A DNA stretch of 64,000 nucleotides. It comes from Clostridiales bacterium (lineage in GTDB: Bacteria; Bacillota; Clostridia; Lachnospirales; Lachnospiraceae). Under the pieces are notes generated by a model, which ran no database searches, was not told the DNA's origin, and saw nothing but the letters and a program-made list of their open reading frames with translations. Numbering within the stretch: the stretch's first letter is position 1; each line of letters begins with the position of its first letter. Position numbers and translations under genes: made by a program. Below, piece after piece: positions 33,824-42,323 of this stretch. The DNA lies in the NCBI GenBank assembly GCA_018372435.1, contig JAHAJA010000013.1, forward strand, positions 1 through 64,000. The letters run 5' to 3'.

Positions 33824-35590
33824 TTACGCATTGGTCTCTAATAAATGATTATAGAAATCGTCAATTGCATTTTTATAGTCTTTGAATTTTCCTAGTTCGT
33901 CATTAGCAACATCATATTTGATTGAGATAACACGTTCAAATATATTATTTTCTTTTAGTAATGACATTGGCATATTCATTGCAATTAACTTTTTACATTG
34001 GTCATATAAGTACATGATTGTTTCCATCATCTTTAACTGTTTCTCAAGTGGAACGTAAGTATCAGAAGGATGGTAAGCATTCTGCTGTACAAATCCAAGA
34101 CGAATGACTCTTGCAATTTCAAGAACTAGTTTTTGGTCATCTGGCAATACATCACTACCAATCAATTTAACAATTTCGTTTAACTGACTTTCTTGTGTTA
34201 AAAGAGATATTAACTGATTACGTAGATTAATAAAGTCTGGTCCAACATTCTTTGAGTACCATGGAGTTAAATCAGATACATATTCACTGTAACTAGTTAA
34301 CCATTGAATAGCTGGGAAATGTCTTGCATAAGCAAGAGATTTATCAAGTGCCCAGAAACAACGAACGAAACGTTTTGTATTCTGGGTAACTGGTTCAGAG
34401 AAGTCGCCACCTTGTGGAGAAACGGCACCAATAATTGATACACTACCTTCTGTACCATTTAAGTTACTCATAAAGCCAGCACGTTCATAGAATGCAGAAA
34501 GTCTAGATGCTAAGTAAGCAGGGAAACCTTCTTCAGCTGGCATTTCTTCCAAACGGCCTGATAATTCACGTAAAGCTTCCGCCCAACGAGATGTAGAGTC
34601 TGCCATGATTGCAACATGATAACCCATATCACGGTAATACTCCGCAAGAGTAATACCAGTATAGATACTTGCTTCACGGGCAGCAACAGGCATATTAGAA
34701 GTATTAGCTATTAATGTAGTACGATCAAGTAATGGATTACCTGATTTTGGGTCGACTAATTTTGAGAAGTCTTCCAAAACTTCTGTCATTTCGTTTCCAC
34801 GTTCTCCGCAACCAATATAAACAATGATATCTGCATCAGACCATTTTGCTAATTGATGTTGCGTCATTGTCTTACCAGTACCAAATCCACCAGGAATGGC
34901 AGCAGTACCACCTTTGGCAATTGGGAATAAGGTATCAATAATTCTTTGACCAGTAATTAAAGGACGATCTGCAGCATAACGTTTTGCAGTTGGTCTAGGA
35001 ATACGAATTGGCCATTTTTGAGTAAGTGTAAGTTCTTGTTCTTCACCATCGCTATTAATAATGGTAACGATGGGATCATTAATTGTATATTGTCCATCGG
35101 GTGCAACTTTGATAACTGTACCATTTACTGTTGGTGGTACCATAGATTTATGGACTATTGCGCGTGTTTCAGGTGTTTCAGCAATAATAGTTCCGCCATA
35201 GATCTTATCACCTTCCGATACAGTTACATGAACATCCCATAATCTCTTTGTATCTAAAGAATCAACATTTACACCTCTTGATATAAATGCTCCTGATTCC
35301 TTTGCAATTTCTTTAAGTGGTCTTTCAATACCGTCAAAGATATTTCCAATAATACCAGGGGCTAAGGTTACGGATATTGCACTTCCCGTAGCTATTATTT
35401 CTTCTCCTGGTCTAAGTCCTGTTGTTTCTTCGAATACCTGGATGGTAGTAGTATCTTTGGTTAAAGAAATAACTTCACCTACCAGTTTTTCTTTTCCAAC
35501 GAGAACCATTTCAGACATCTTGAATCCTAGATTACCTTTTAAGTAAACAATAGGACCATTAATTCCGTATATCTTTCCTGTCAAGTTCAT
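33824..35590 (-). CDS. ntpA: V-type ATP synthase subunit A (catalytic)
   Basis: 588 aa. The Walker A motif is GGFGTGKT (about 233-240). The catalytic glutamate and the GERGNEMTEVL segment follow. YRDMGYHVAIMADSTSRWAEALRE and AEEGFPAYLASRL are family hallmarks (short landmarks). The start is placed at 35590 (MNLTGKIYGINGP) because GGGAGG is 9 nt upstream and the 32-residue extension has no homologous content. A strong hairpin (35649-35677) lies just upstream, between E and A. Confidence 0.97.
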   Translation of the reverse strand: MNLTGKIYGINGPIVYLKGNLGFKMSEMVLVGKEKLVGEVISLTKDTTTIQVFEETTGLRPGEEIIATGSAISVTLAPGIIGNIFDGIERPLKEIAKESGAFISRGVNVDSLDTKRLWDVHVTVSEGDKIYGGTIIAETPETRAIVHKSMVPPTVNGTVIKVAPDGQYTINDPIVTIINSDGEEQELTLTQKWPIRIPRPTAKRYAADRPLITGQRIIDTLFPIAKGGTAAIPGGFGTGKTMTQHQLAKWSDADIIVYIGCGERGNEMTEVLEDFSKLVDPKSGNPLLDRTTLIANTSNMPVAAREASIYTGITLAEYYRDMGYHVAIMADSTSRWAEALRELSGRLEEMPAEEGFPAYLASRLSAFYERAGFMSNLNGTEGSVSIIGAVSPQGGDFSEPVTQNTKRFVRCFWALDKSLAYARHFPAIQWLTSYSEYVSDLTPWYSKNVGPDFINLRNQLISLLTQESQLNEIVKLIGSDVLPDDQKLVLEIARVIRLGFVQQNAYHPSDTYVPLEKQLKMMETIMYLYDQCKKLIAMNMPMSLLKENNIFERVISIKYDVANDELGKFKDYKNAIDDFYNHLLETNA

Positions 35591-35648
35591 ATTGGAGCAA
35601 CCTCCCATTTCCATAATTAAATAACTAAAGTCATGTATATGGTTACTT

Positions 35649-35677
35649 TTTAGAAACCCTGATACCAGGGTTTCTAA
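35649..35677. other. Intra-operon hairpin between E and A genes
   Basis: TTTAGAAACCCTG-ATAC-CAGGGTTTCTAAA is a perfect 13-bp stem starting 9 nt after the E stop. On the minus strand an A-rich run, not T, follows, so it is unlikely to terminate. It may mark an mRNA processing or stability boundary. Confidence 0.6.
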
Positions 35678-35686
35678 AGGAACCAT

Positions 35687-36256
35687 TTATGACAACTTAA
35701 AATTCATCTTTTCTTCTCTTAATTTAGACATGAATGAATTATCAATTAAAATATTTCTGTCTGGAATTACACTGCGTATACCACCAAAAAAGTCAATGTT
35801 GCTAATCATTAATTCCACATGAGTTGCAGCTTCTAAATCTTCTTTTAGGTGAGCGTCTGTCTTATTAATGTAGATTGTAAGTTTATCATCTTTAGCAAAT
35901 GCAATAGCTTCATTAATTTTATTTATTAACAATGTTTGATATTCTGGTGACTGCATATAAGTAGTCAATTTCTTTTCTACATCATTAAATAGGATTTCGG
36001 CTTTTTCTTTTGATTTTTCACTTAATGTTCGTTTAATATTAAGTGATTCGCTAGATAGTTTTCTGTTCTTTTCGCGTATTAAATTTTCTGATTCGATACG
36101 TATTTTTTGATCAGCTTGTTTTACAAGAGATTTTTTCTTCTCTTCACACATTACTTTCAAAGTTTGTTCATAAGATTCTAGAATTTTTATACTTTGTGCT
36201 GTTGCATCATCAATTGCACAATGATAAAAGTTATCAAGTTTTTCGTCTAATGTCAT
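35687..36256 (-). CDS. ntpE: V-type ATP synthase subunit E
   Basis: 189 aa. The N-terminal half is a long charged coiled coil (peripheral stalk), and the C-terminal half carries the small globular domain that contacts the head (VELMISNIDFFGGIRSVI, INDRNILIDNSF-like segment). It acts as part of the stator with the G/H-like subunit. The SD GAAAGGAGC is 12 nt from the ATG, and a structured region sits directly before it. Confidence 0.88.
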   Translation of the reverse strand: MTLDEKLDNFYHCAIDDATAQSIKILESYEQTLKVMCEEKKKSLVKQADQKIRIESENLIREKNRKLSSESLNIKRTLSEKSKEKAEILFNDVEKKLTTYMQSPEYQTLLINKINEAIAFAKDDKLTIYINKTDAHLKEDLEAATHVELMISNIDFFGGIRSVIPDRNILIDNSFMSKLREEKMNFKLS

Positions 36257-36276
36257 AATAAAAACATGCTCCTTTC

Positions 36277-36339
36277 AAAAGTTGAACACTTTATACAAAG
36301 CACATGCAAGTAAATTTGCTACTTGCGAATACAACTTTT
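36277..36339 (-). promoter_or_regulatory. Structured leader before subunit E
   Basis: AAAAGTTG (36277-36284) pairs with CAACTTTT (36332-36339), enclosing a hairpin GCAAGTA-aatttgc-TACTTGC (36306-36326). On the minus strand the outer arm abuts the SD GAAAGGAGC (36268-36276). Confidence 0.45.
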
Positions 36340-36348
36340 AGATATTTA

Positions 36349-36657
36349 TTAGAGTTTCAATCCAATTGCTTCATTCACATAGTCAGTAATAAAGTTTGGT
36401 TTTCTTCCTGTTCCATGACGGTCAGGAATTTCTACAATTAAAGGTAAACGACGATTTAATTTAACATCGTCTATAATCTCAGGATATTCGCGACTAAATT
36501 TCTCAGTTATTAAAATGACGCCTATTGTTTTGTCAGCTATAGCTTTATCAAGCTGTTCCTTCAGATGCTTTTTTGAATGGATTACAACACCATCAACACC
36601 TGCAAGTCTCATGCCAGTGTAAGTATCTACGTTGTCGCTAATTAAGTACATACGCAT
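36349..36657 (-). CDS. ntpF: V-type ATP synthase subunit F
   Basis: About 102 aa. It is a small Rossmann-like subunit of the central stalk that binds D. The N-terminus MRMYLISDNVDTYTGMRLAGV is typical, and ILITEKFSREYPEII is conserved. The start is set at 36657; a second ATG lies 6 nt later. GAAAGGAGC is 13 nt upstream. Subunit letters vary between naming systems (also called G in Enterococcus). Confidence 0.9.
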   Translation of the reverse strand: MRMYLISDNVDTYTGMRLAGVDGVVIHSKKHLKEQLDKAIADKTIGVILITEKFSREYPEIIDDVKLNRRLPLIVEIPDRHGTGRKPNFITDYVNEAIGLKL

Positions 36658-36686
36658 ATTAACAATCGCGCTCCTTTCCAAAGCCT

Positions 36687-36741
36687 GGAGACTATGTGTG
36701 CAGCACAAATCTCCGTTTTAAAAAACAAAGTTTTTTAAAAC
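36687..36741 (-). promoter_or_regulatory. Two-hairpin leader before subunit F
   Basis: GGAGA/TCTCC with an inner GTG/CAC (36687-36714) is preceded on the minus strand by GTTTTAAAAAAC-aaa-GTTTTTTAAAAC (36715-36741). The SD GAAAGGAGC follows. The arrangement and the word GGAGATTTGTG match the leader of the S4-domain gene at 8839-8891. Confidence 0.5.
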
Positions 36742-36788
36742 TAATGTTCTTTCCACCTTGTCACAGTCCAATTATAGTTTACTATACA

Positions 36789-37211
36789 TTATGGTAACAT
36801 TGTGAAAGAAAGAACTAGTCCATATAAAGCAATACCTTCTGCTAAGGCTACGAAGATTAATGCCTTACCCATGATACTTGAATCTTCACTCATAGCTCCA
36901 AGAGCTGCACTAGCTGCAGATGCTACTGCAATACCACCACCGATACATGAAAGACCTGTTGAAAGGGCAGCAGCTATATATCTCCAACCATCGCCAGATG
37001 AAGCAGCTACAGCTTCTGTTGCAGCAGATGCATTACCAGAGAACATAAGGATGTTAGCGAAAACTAAAGTTCCAAAGAAGAAGAATGCGTTAAAACCAAG
37101 GGCAGCTTTAAATCCACCTTTTTTCTTTTTGCTTAATAAGAATGCTCCAAAAGGGATAAAAATGCTTAAAATCAATGCAGCTACAAAGATATATCTTGTT
37201 ATTAAATTCAT
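36789..37211 (-). CDS. ntpK: V-type ATP synthase subunit K (membrane rotor ring)
   Basis: 140 aa with four TM segments (about 5-27, 37-58, 78-104, 114-137), a duplicated hairpin. Only the second hairpin keeps the ion-binding carboxylate, E in VALAEGIALYG; the first has a non-acidic FANILMF there. This one-carboxylate-per-four-TM form is usual for V-type K subunits. The Na+ or H+ preference cannot be decided from these motifs. GGAGG precedes the ATG. Confidence 0.93.
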   Translation of the reverse strand: MNLITRYIFVAALILSIFIPFGAFLLSKKKKGGFKAALGFNAFFFFGTLVFANILMFSGNASAATEAVAASSGDGWRYIAAALSTGLSCIGGGIAVASAASAALGAMSEDSSIMGKALIFVALAEGIALYGLVLSFTMLP

Positions 37212-37237
37212 GATGATTCCTCCTAAATTAAATAGAT

Positions 37238-39154
37238 TTAATTATTTTTAAATGGTTTAAATTCTTTACCCGTTCCACTATAGAAACGACTAAACATTTC
37301 ATAATATTCAAGACGAAGTACCTGAATACCAACAATTAGTCCTTCCATACCTGCAACAATAATGTTACCAATAATCATAACTGGTATATTACCAATACCT
37401 TGTTCAGCACCTGCAAACATAATTACAACACCCATCATGGCTGCGTGACTTAGAGCGAATGCGCCAACACGTAAGAAAGATATTGTATTACTTGCGTAAC
37501 TTAAAAGTACCTCAAAAATCTCGAAAATAGAAGTTAGTACAAACATTCCCTTTCCATCAGGGAATAACTTGGATTTTTTCTTGATTTTTCTTTCAAGTGG
37601 TTCTCTAAAGAACATTAATAGTAGTGGAACACCAAACATAATAGTTAAAACAATAGATCCTGGTAATGCATGCCCTGTAAATATAAGAGCAACACATGCT
37701 ATGATTCCACCATAAAAAACAAGTCCGGCCACGCCATTGGTATCAAAGAATAATCTTGCATAATCGCCGGATTTAATTGCATTAATTATATTCATCACCA
37801 TAGCAACGATAATTAAGAATGCACCAAAAACAATAGCCGTTATTAAGACAGACATGATATTGTCCATAGGTTTAATCCATAAATGAGGTATTAAGTCTTC
37901 ATAACCAAATATACTTCCATACAAGAAACCAAATATAGTAGAGAAGATACCTGCAAGGGATACAATAGCACCGAGGTTCATTTTCTTAATCTTGTAGAAC
38001 AATGCGCCGCCAATTACTAAACAAAGACCCTGACCAACATCTCCAAACATGATACCGAATATGAGCGAGTAGGTAATCGCTACAAACAAAGTAGGATCAA
38101 TTTCGTTATAGGCGGGAACACCATACATTCGAATAAACATCTCGAATGGTTTAAAAATCTTTGGATTTTTAAGTTTGGTAGGTGGTTTCGTACCAATGTC
38201 AGGCTGAACATCTTCAGAGATACAATACACGTTTGGATCGCTTTCTATTTCTTTTAAGAATGCATTGGCATCTGACTGGGTCATCCAACCACAAATAATG
38301 TAAAATACCAAGTTTTCGTTTTGTCTATCTATACTTCGATCTTTAGTACAAGCTGAAACTTTTCTAATATCATGATTTTTAGTAAGTGTTAGTAACGTAT
38401 TATGAGCTAATAAAAGTTCAGGTCCAATTGTTTCAATTTTATTCTTGATTTGAATAGATACTTCTTTTATTTGCTTAGTTACCTCATCTATTTTTTTCAT
38501 TATAGCATTGTGCGCTTCTTCAGGTGTTCCATCATATTCATTTGGAATAAAAATTCTTTCAAAATGTAGAGACGAGTAGATGGCATCTATCTTCGCACTT
38601 GATGTGGCAGGTACAAAGTAGATTCCCCACACATAATCTTCATCACTGTCACATTCATAAAAAACGGTATTTAGATTCTCATAAACATATTTTGAAAATT
38701 TAGTATAAAACTCATGTGAAATTCGTCCGAATCGGAATTTAATAAACTTAAACTCCATTATTTTATTAATATCATAGTTAAGCATTCTAAAAGGCTCGAT
38801 CGTATGAAGAAGTTCTTTATAGTGTGTTTTTGTATCTTTTAACTGTTTCTTTTGTAAATTAAGATCTTCTAACATTGAAAAAGCATTTGTAATTACATCT
38901 GCAGCTTCGGATGGTGTCATTGATTTTTGCGATACAGTGCAATCCTTATCTATTTTTTTAACAAGTTCTTCAGATTTTGACATTAAATCGCGATACGGGT
39001 TCATCTCAACAAATGGTTTCAAATCTCGAACAGTACTTAGTTCGGATAATGCGTTCTCTAGGTGCATTTCATATTTGGACAAATACGTATTTGCTACACG
39101 ATCGATATCACTCTTAGGACCTGTAATACTTAAAAATTTCATTTTCTCAATCAC
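37238..39154 (-). CDS. ntpI: V-type ATP synthase subunit I (membrane stator)
   Basis: 638 aa. The N-terminal half is a soluble coiled-coil arm (about 1-320). The C-terminal half has at least seven TM segments and the conserved TYSLIFGIMFGDVGQGL. It forms the ion half-channels against the K ring; SFLRVGAFALSHAAMM contains the essential Arg. The start is GTG with GGAGG 8 nt upstream; an ATG lies 12 nt further in. Confidence 0.95.
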   Translation of the reverse strand: MIEKMKFLSITGPKSDIDRVANTYLSKYEMHLENALSELSTVRDLKPFVEMNPYRDLMSKSEELVKKIDKDCTVSQKSMTPSEAADVITNAFSMLEDLNLQKKQLKDTKTHYKELLHTIEPFRMLNYDINKIMEFKFIKFRFGRISHEFYTKFSKYVYENLNTVFYECDSDEDYVWGIYFVPATSSAKIDAIYSSLHFERIFIPNEYDGTPEEAHNAIMKKIDEVTKQIKEVSIQIKNKIETIGPELLLAHNTLLTLTKNHDIRKVSACTKDRSIDRQNENLVFYIICGWMTQSDANAFLKEIESDPNVYCISEDVQPDIGTKPPTKLKNPKIFKPFEMFIRMYGVPAYNEIDPTLFVAITYSLIFGIMFGDVGQGLCLVIGGALFYKIKKMNLGAIVSLAGIFSTIFGFLYGSIFGYEDLIPHLWIKPMDNIMSVLITAIVFGAFLIIVAMVMNIINAIKSGDYARLFFDTNGVAGLVFYGGIIACVALIFTGHALPGSIVLTIMFGVPLLLMFFREPLERKIKKKSKLFPDGKGMFVLTSIFEIFEVLLSYASNTISFLRVGAFALSHAAMMGVVIMFAGAEQGIGNIPVMIIGNIIVAGMEGLIVGIQVLRLEYYEMFSRFYSGTGKEFKPFKNN

Positions 39155-39173
39155 CGTCTACACCTCCAATCCC

Positions 39174-40208
39174 TTATTGTATATAACTAAGTATTTCATT
39201 AGGTTGTAACCTATAACGAATACACTCTAAGACAGTAGTAAGATTATCTATTTCAAGCTCTTTAAAGTAAAGATATTGCTGCACAGGTGCCATAGAATTT
39301 GGATACTTCTGCTTGTTTGATTTGTAAATCTTTGATAATAACGTTCGATATAAGTTCTCAAAGGACGTTATTTCAGTAATCCCATATACTTTTACATAGT
39401 AACTGTTACTGACTAGCGAAATTAATTCATCTACAGAATTACTTTCAATTAGAGCAGTGATTTCTTTTTTCTTAAGTTTATACGATATTGGTATTATATA
39501 AGAATAAATCTTAGTAGGATCAATATCATAATACTTCTTTGAGCGGTAAATCCACAGGATATTAAGTAAATCTACTTGCTTGCCTAGTATTTCCGTATAG
39601 GCTTTGTTGCTATCGCCTTTTAGATATTTATCTTTCATTTTCCATACTTTTTTGAAATAATTAATATCTAATTGAATTTCATAATCAAATAATGTTGGAT
39701 TATTTGTATTCTGGATAGCTCTAAAGATAGGGTAATATTCTGTATCCTTTAACATATTAATAAATTCGTCCATAGATCTAGCAGTATATAACTGTTCTAA
39801 GTTAATTTTTAGACATTTGCTGAAATATGGATCGAAGCTTGAGCCTTTGTATTCACATTCGTTATTAAAAACATGTTGCAGACAATATTTAATAATATTA
39901 GTTTCAAAGCGAAAGGATAAGAAAAGGAGAGCTTTTCTTTGCTCACGATTACAAAAACGATAGATTCTTCCATAACTATTAAACAAGGAATTCACTATTA
40001 TTTCTTCAACTTGGCCCCTGTGTAGAGATCCTTCATCAAATCCAGAGAATAAAGGTTCATAAGCTGGGTTTAATTTTAAGAAATTAATGAATTCAGATAC
40101 AGTTTCTAAGTTAGAGATTTTCACATAATCATCATTTTTTAGTAAATTACTTTCCATTGCTTTTACTTTGGCAGTGATTCCACTGTAAGATAATAAGTTA
40201 TTTGACAT
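39174..40208 (-). CDS. ntpC: V-type ATP synthase subunit C (AC39/d-like)
   Basis: 344 aa helical protein. It links the central stalk to the K ring. The N-terminus shows YSGITAKVKAMESNLLKNDDY, and there are spaced R/Y-rich helices (YKGSSF..., IYRSKKYY). The family is divergent, so the assignment rests partly on operon position between the stalk subunit and I. Confidence 0.88.
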   Translation of the reverse strand: MSNNLLSYSGITAKVKAMESNLLKNDDYVKISNLETVSEFINFLKLNPAYEPLFSGFDEGSLHRGQVEEIIVNSLFNSYGRIYRFCNREQRKALLFLSFRFETNIIKYCLQHVFNNECEYKGSSFDPYFSKCLKINLEQLYTARSMDEFINMLKDTEYYPIFRAIQNTNNPTLFDYEIQLDINYFKKVWKMKDKYLKGDSNKAYTEILGKQVDLLNILWIYRSKKYYDIDPTKIYSYIIPISYKLKKKEITALIESNSVDELISLVSNSYYVKVYGITEITSFENLYRTLLSKIYKSNKQKYPNSMAPVQQYLYFKELEIDNLTTVLECIRYRLQPNEILSYIQ

Positions 40209-40212
40209 TTAA

Positions 40213-40524
40213 TCACGCCCCAATTATGTTTTGAAAAACACGTTCTACTAAAGCGTCATGATTCATGATAAAATTTGATTCAAGTTGTTCTATCTGCTTA
40301 GCACAATCATCAATGAGGGCTTTTTTCTCTAATTCAAGTTCTTTGTCTGCTTGATTTTGTAGGACTTGAATTTGTTTATTAGTTTCGTCCATTAATGAAC
40401 CTTCAAATAAAGATAGTTCATGGTCAATTTCTCTACGTTTTGTATTTTTTTGTTCTTCAGTTCGAGAAATAATACGATTTGCCTTTTCTTCAATATCGTA
40501 CAAAAGATTAATTACTTTTTCCAT
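40213..40524 (-). CDS. V-type ATP synthase stalk subunit (G/H-like coiled coil)
   Basis: About 103 aa, predicted as one long helix rich in E, K and Q. It fits the short peripheral-stalk partner of subunit E. The start is moved to 40524 (MEKVINLLYD) because AGGAGG lies 5 nt upstream, inside the longer ORF. It is the first gene of the operon. Assigned by size, composition and position. Confidence 0.75.
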   Translation of the reverse strand: MEKVINLLYDIEEKANRIISRTEEQKNTKRREIDHELSLFEGSLMDETNKQIQVLQNQADKELELEKKALIDDCAKQIEQLESNFIMNHDALVERVFQNIIGA

Positions 40525-40551
40525 ATGATCCTCCTGTTCCATATTATTCAT

Positions 40552-40890
40552 AGCTATAATTTAAAATATAACTAATGTTATACAAGAAATAGCTAAAAAA
40601 AGAAATAGAATTCAAACACACATTACATAATACTCCTTTTTTAAAAAAAAGCTATAGTAAAAAAGGAGAAAAAAGCAAGGATAAAAAGTATAAGTTGTTT
40701 ATTTTTATGCAAATTGCAAAAGTATTCATTTTTATTAAAAATGTTATTTACATTAAATTATATTACTTAGAAGAAATAGGCTTTTTTATTGGTTTGTTGA
40801 GGTTAATACTAAAAATAATGGATAAAGTATTTTACTTTTTATTAAGGTATAAATAATCATGATAATGCATAAATATTATAAATTAAACTA
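40552..40890. other. Divergent intergenic region before the V-ATPase operon
   Basis: AT-rich. It holds one hairpin, CTCCTTTTTT...AAAAAAGGAG (40633-40668), which would lie in the operon's 5' leader or end upstream readthrough. I could not identify a convincing promoter for the minus strand and see no gene. Confidence 0.4.
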
Positions 40891-40891
40891 T

Positions 40892-40920
40892 TTGACTAAT
40901 TTACAATATATAATTATAAT
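40892..40920 (+). promoter_or_regulatory. Sigma-A promoter of trmB
   Basis: TTGACT (40892-40897), 17-bp spacer, TATAAT (40915-40920). It gives a leader of about 80 nt that carries the SD-hairpin-start element. Confidence 0.8.
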
Positions 40921-40955
40921 TTAAAGTATGATTAGGTAAAATATATTGAAAGGAG

Positions 40956-40999
40956 CCATGCATTGCTTTTTATTGTAAATAAGCTTGTGGTATGCATGG
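40956..40999 (+). promoter_or_regulatory. SD-hairpin-start leader element, copy 3 (trmB)
   Basis: GAAAGGAG is followed by CCATGCATTG (from 40956), a 28-nt interior, ATGCATGG (40992-40999) and AAATAAAC-ATG. The 8-bp arms are perfect complements. With the element folded or absent the SD-ATG distance is about 8 nt. This is the shortest of the three copies (44 nt). Confidence 0.6.
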
Positions 41000-41007
41000 A
41001 AATAAAC

Positions 41008-41643
41008 ATGAGATTAAGAAATGTGAAAGGTGCAAGAGAGAATATTGCTGCCAGTCAATTTGTTATTCATAATCCAGAAGAATATAAAGGTAAGTGGAGG
41101 GAATTATTTCAAAACAATAATCCAATTCATATAGAAATCGGAATGGGTAAGGGAAAATTCATTCAGACTTTAGCAAGTAACAATCCTAATATAAATTATA
41201 TCGGCATTGAGAAGTTTTCAAGTGTTCTTATACGAGCAATTGAAAAGCGTAATGAATTAGATATTGAAAACTTATATTTTATAAGAATGGATGCAGAAGA
41301 AATTGTTAATATCTTTGAAGAAGGCGAAATAAATCAGATCTATCTTAATTTCTCAGACCCATGGCCGAAAGATCGCCATGCAAAGAGAAGATTAACTTCA
41401 AAAGAATTCTTTGGAAGATATAATAAAATTCTTAAAGAAGATGGAGTAGTAATCTTTAAAACTGATAATCGTGAATTATTTGATTTTTCAGTAGAAGAGA
41501 TACCTCAAGCCAACTGGAAACTAAAAGAAGTAACATATGATCTTCATAATAGTGAGTTTGTACAGGGTAATGTTATGACTGAGTATGAAGAAAGATTTGT
41601 TACAGAAGGAAAAGCAATTAATCGATTGGTTGCATATCGTTAG
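41008..41643 (+). CDS. trmB: tRNA (guanine-N7)-methyltransferase TrmB
   Basis: About 211 aa. It methylates G46 in the variable loop of tRNA using SAM. The motifs are IHIEIGMGKGKFI (SAM loop), YIGIEKF, NFSDPWPKDRHAKRRL (catalytic, family-diagnostic) and TDNRELFDFS. The start is at 41008 (MRLRNVKGAREN), which is the family's usual N-terminus and the ATG after the leader element; the upstream TTG at 40963 lies inside that element. Confidence 0.95.
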   Translation: MRLRNVKGARENIAASQFVIHNPEEYKGKWRELFQNNNPIHIEIGMGKGKFIQTLASNNPNINYIGIEKFSSVLIRAIEKRNELDIENLYFIRMDAEEIVNIFEEGEINQIYLNFSDPWPKDRHAKRRLTSKEFFGRYNKILKEDGVVIFKTDNRELFDFSVEEIPQANWKLKEVTYDLHNSEFVQGNVMTEYEERFVTEGKAINRLVAYR

Positions 41644-41765
41644 TAAATGTAGCGATGTTTGAGTTATTAATAACTAAGAACTTTCATAATATACATGTGT
41701 GAAACTTGATTTACTGCATATAATAGAAATGTATTATATTGTTTTGAAAGGGTATGGTTTTATAT

Positions 41766-41906
41766 ATGGGAAAATCAATTAAGTCAAGTATCGCACGCTC
41801 ATTAAGTGGAAATATGTCACTTAATAGGAAATCTTTAAACCTGAAACGTTCTTGGGAAGATGTAGAAAAATTATTGCAATCAGTAGGAACAAAAAAGAAA
41901 AAATAA
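41766..41906 (+). CDS. Small basic hypothetical protein
   Basis: 46 aa (MGKSIKSSIARSLSGNMSLN... ending KKKK), too short for most gene calls. It is Lys/Ser-rich, has one Trp and contains no membrane segment. A weak GAAAGGG SD is about 13 nt upstream. It ends 17 bp before trxA, so it could be a real small gene at the head of that transcript. Not recognised. Confidence 0.4.
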   Translation: MGKSIKSSIARSLSGNMSLNRKSLNLKRSWEDVEKLLQSVGTKKKK

Positions 41907-41923
41907 CATTGGAGGAAAATAAA

Positions 41924-42241
41924 ATGGCATTTATATTTACAGATGAAAACTTTGAGCAAGAGGCATTACAAAGTGAGCAATTAGTAGTAGTTGATTTTTA
42001 TGCAGACTGGTGTGGACCATGTAAGATGATGGCACCAGTTGTTGAAGAACTAGCAGAGGGTTATAATGGCCAAGTAAAGATTGGTAAGTTAAACGTTGAT
42101 AACTCTCCAGCAACAGCAGCAAACTATAAAGTTATGACCATTCCTACAATTGTATTCATTAAGAATGGCAATGTAGTAGAGAGTATTGTTGGTGTAGTTT
42201 CAAAGGCACAATTAGAAGAGAAAATTAAAGCAAATATGTAA
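41924..42241 (+). CDS. trxA: Thioredoxin
   Basis: 105 aa. The active site WCGPCK follows VVVDFYADWCGPCKMMAP, and the cis-Pro loop reads MTIPT. It is a cytosolic disulfide reductase fed by thioredoxin reductase, which is not in this window. The start at 41924 has GGAGG 8 nt upstream; the longer frame has no family content. A terminator follows. Confidence 0.96.
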   Translation: MAFIFTDENFEQEALQSEQLVVVDFYADWCGPCKMMAPVVEELAEGYNGQVKIGKLNVDNSPATAANYKVMTIPTIVFIKNGNVVESIVGVVSKAQLEEKIKANM

Positions 42242-42248
42242 CATAATT

Positions 42249-42297
42249 AAAAGAGTGTGTCATGGGCATGGAAACTAAGCTTATGGCACACTCTTTT
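42249..42297 (+). terminator. Terminator after trxA
   Basis: AAAAGAGTGTG and CACACTCTTTT, with CAT/ATG inside, enclose a 19-nt loop; a TTTTT run ends it. Confidence 0.85.
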
Positions 42298-42323
42298 TAA
42301 CGTTTGATATTATTTAGTAATGT

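Noticed and set aside
40963..41007. TTG start of trmB at 40963
   Set aside because: It lies within the leader hairpin and gives an N-terminal extension not found in the family; the ATG at 41008 has the conserved start.
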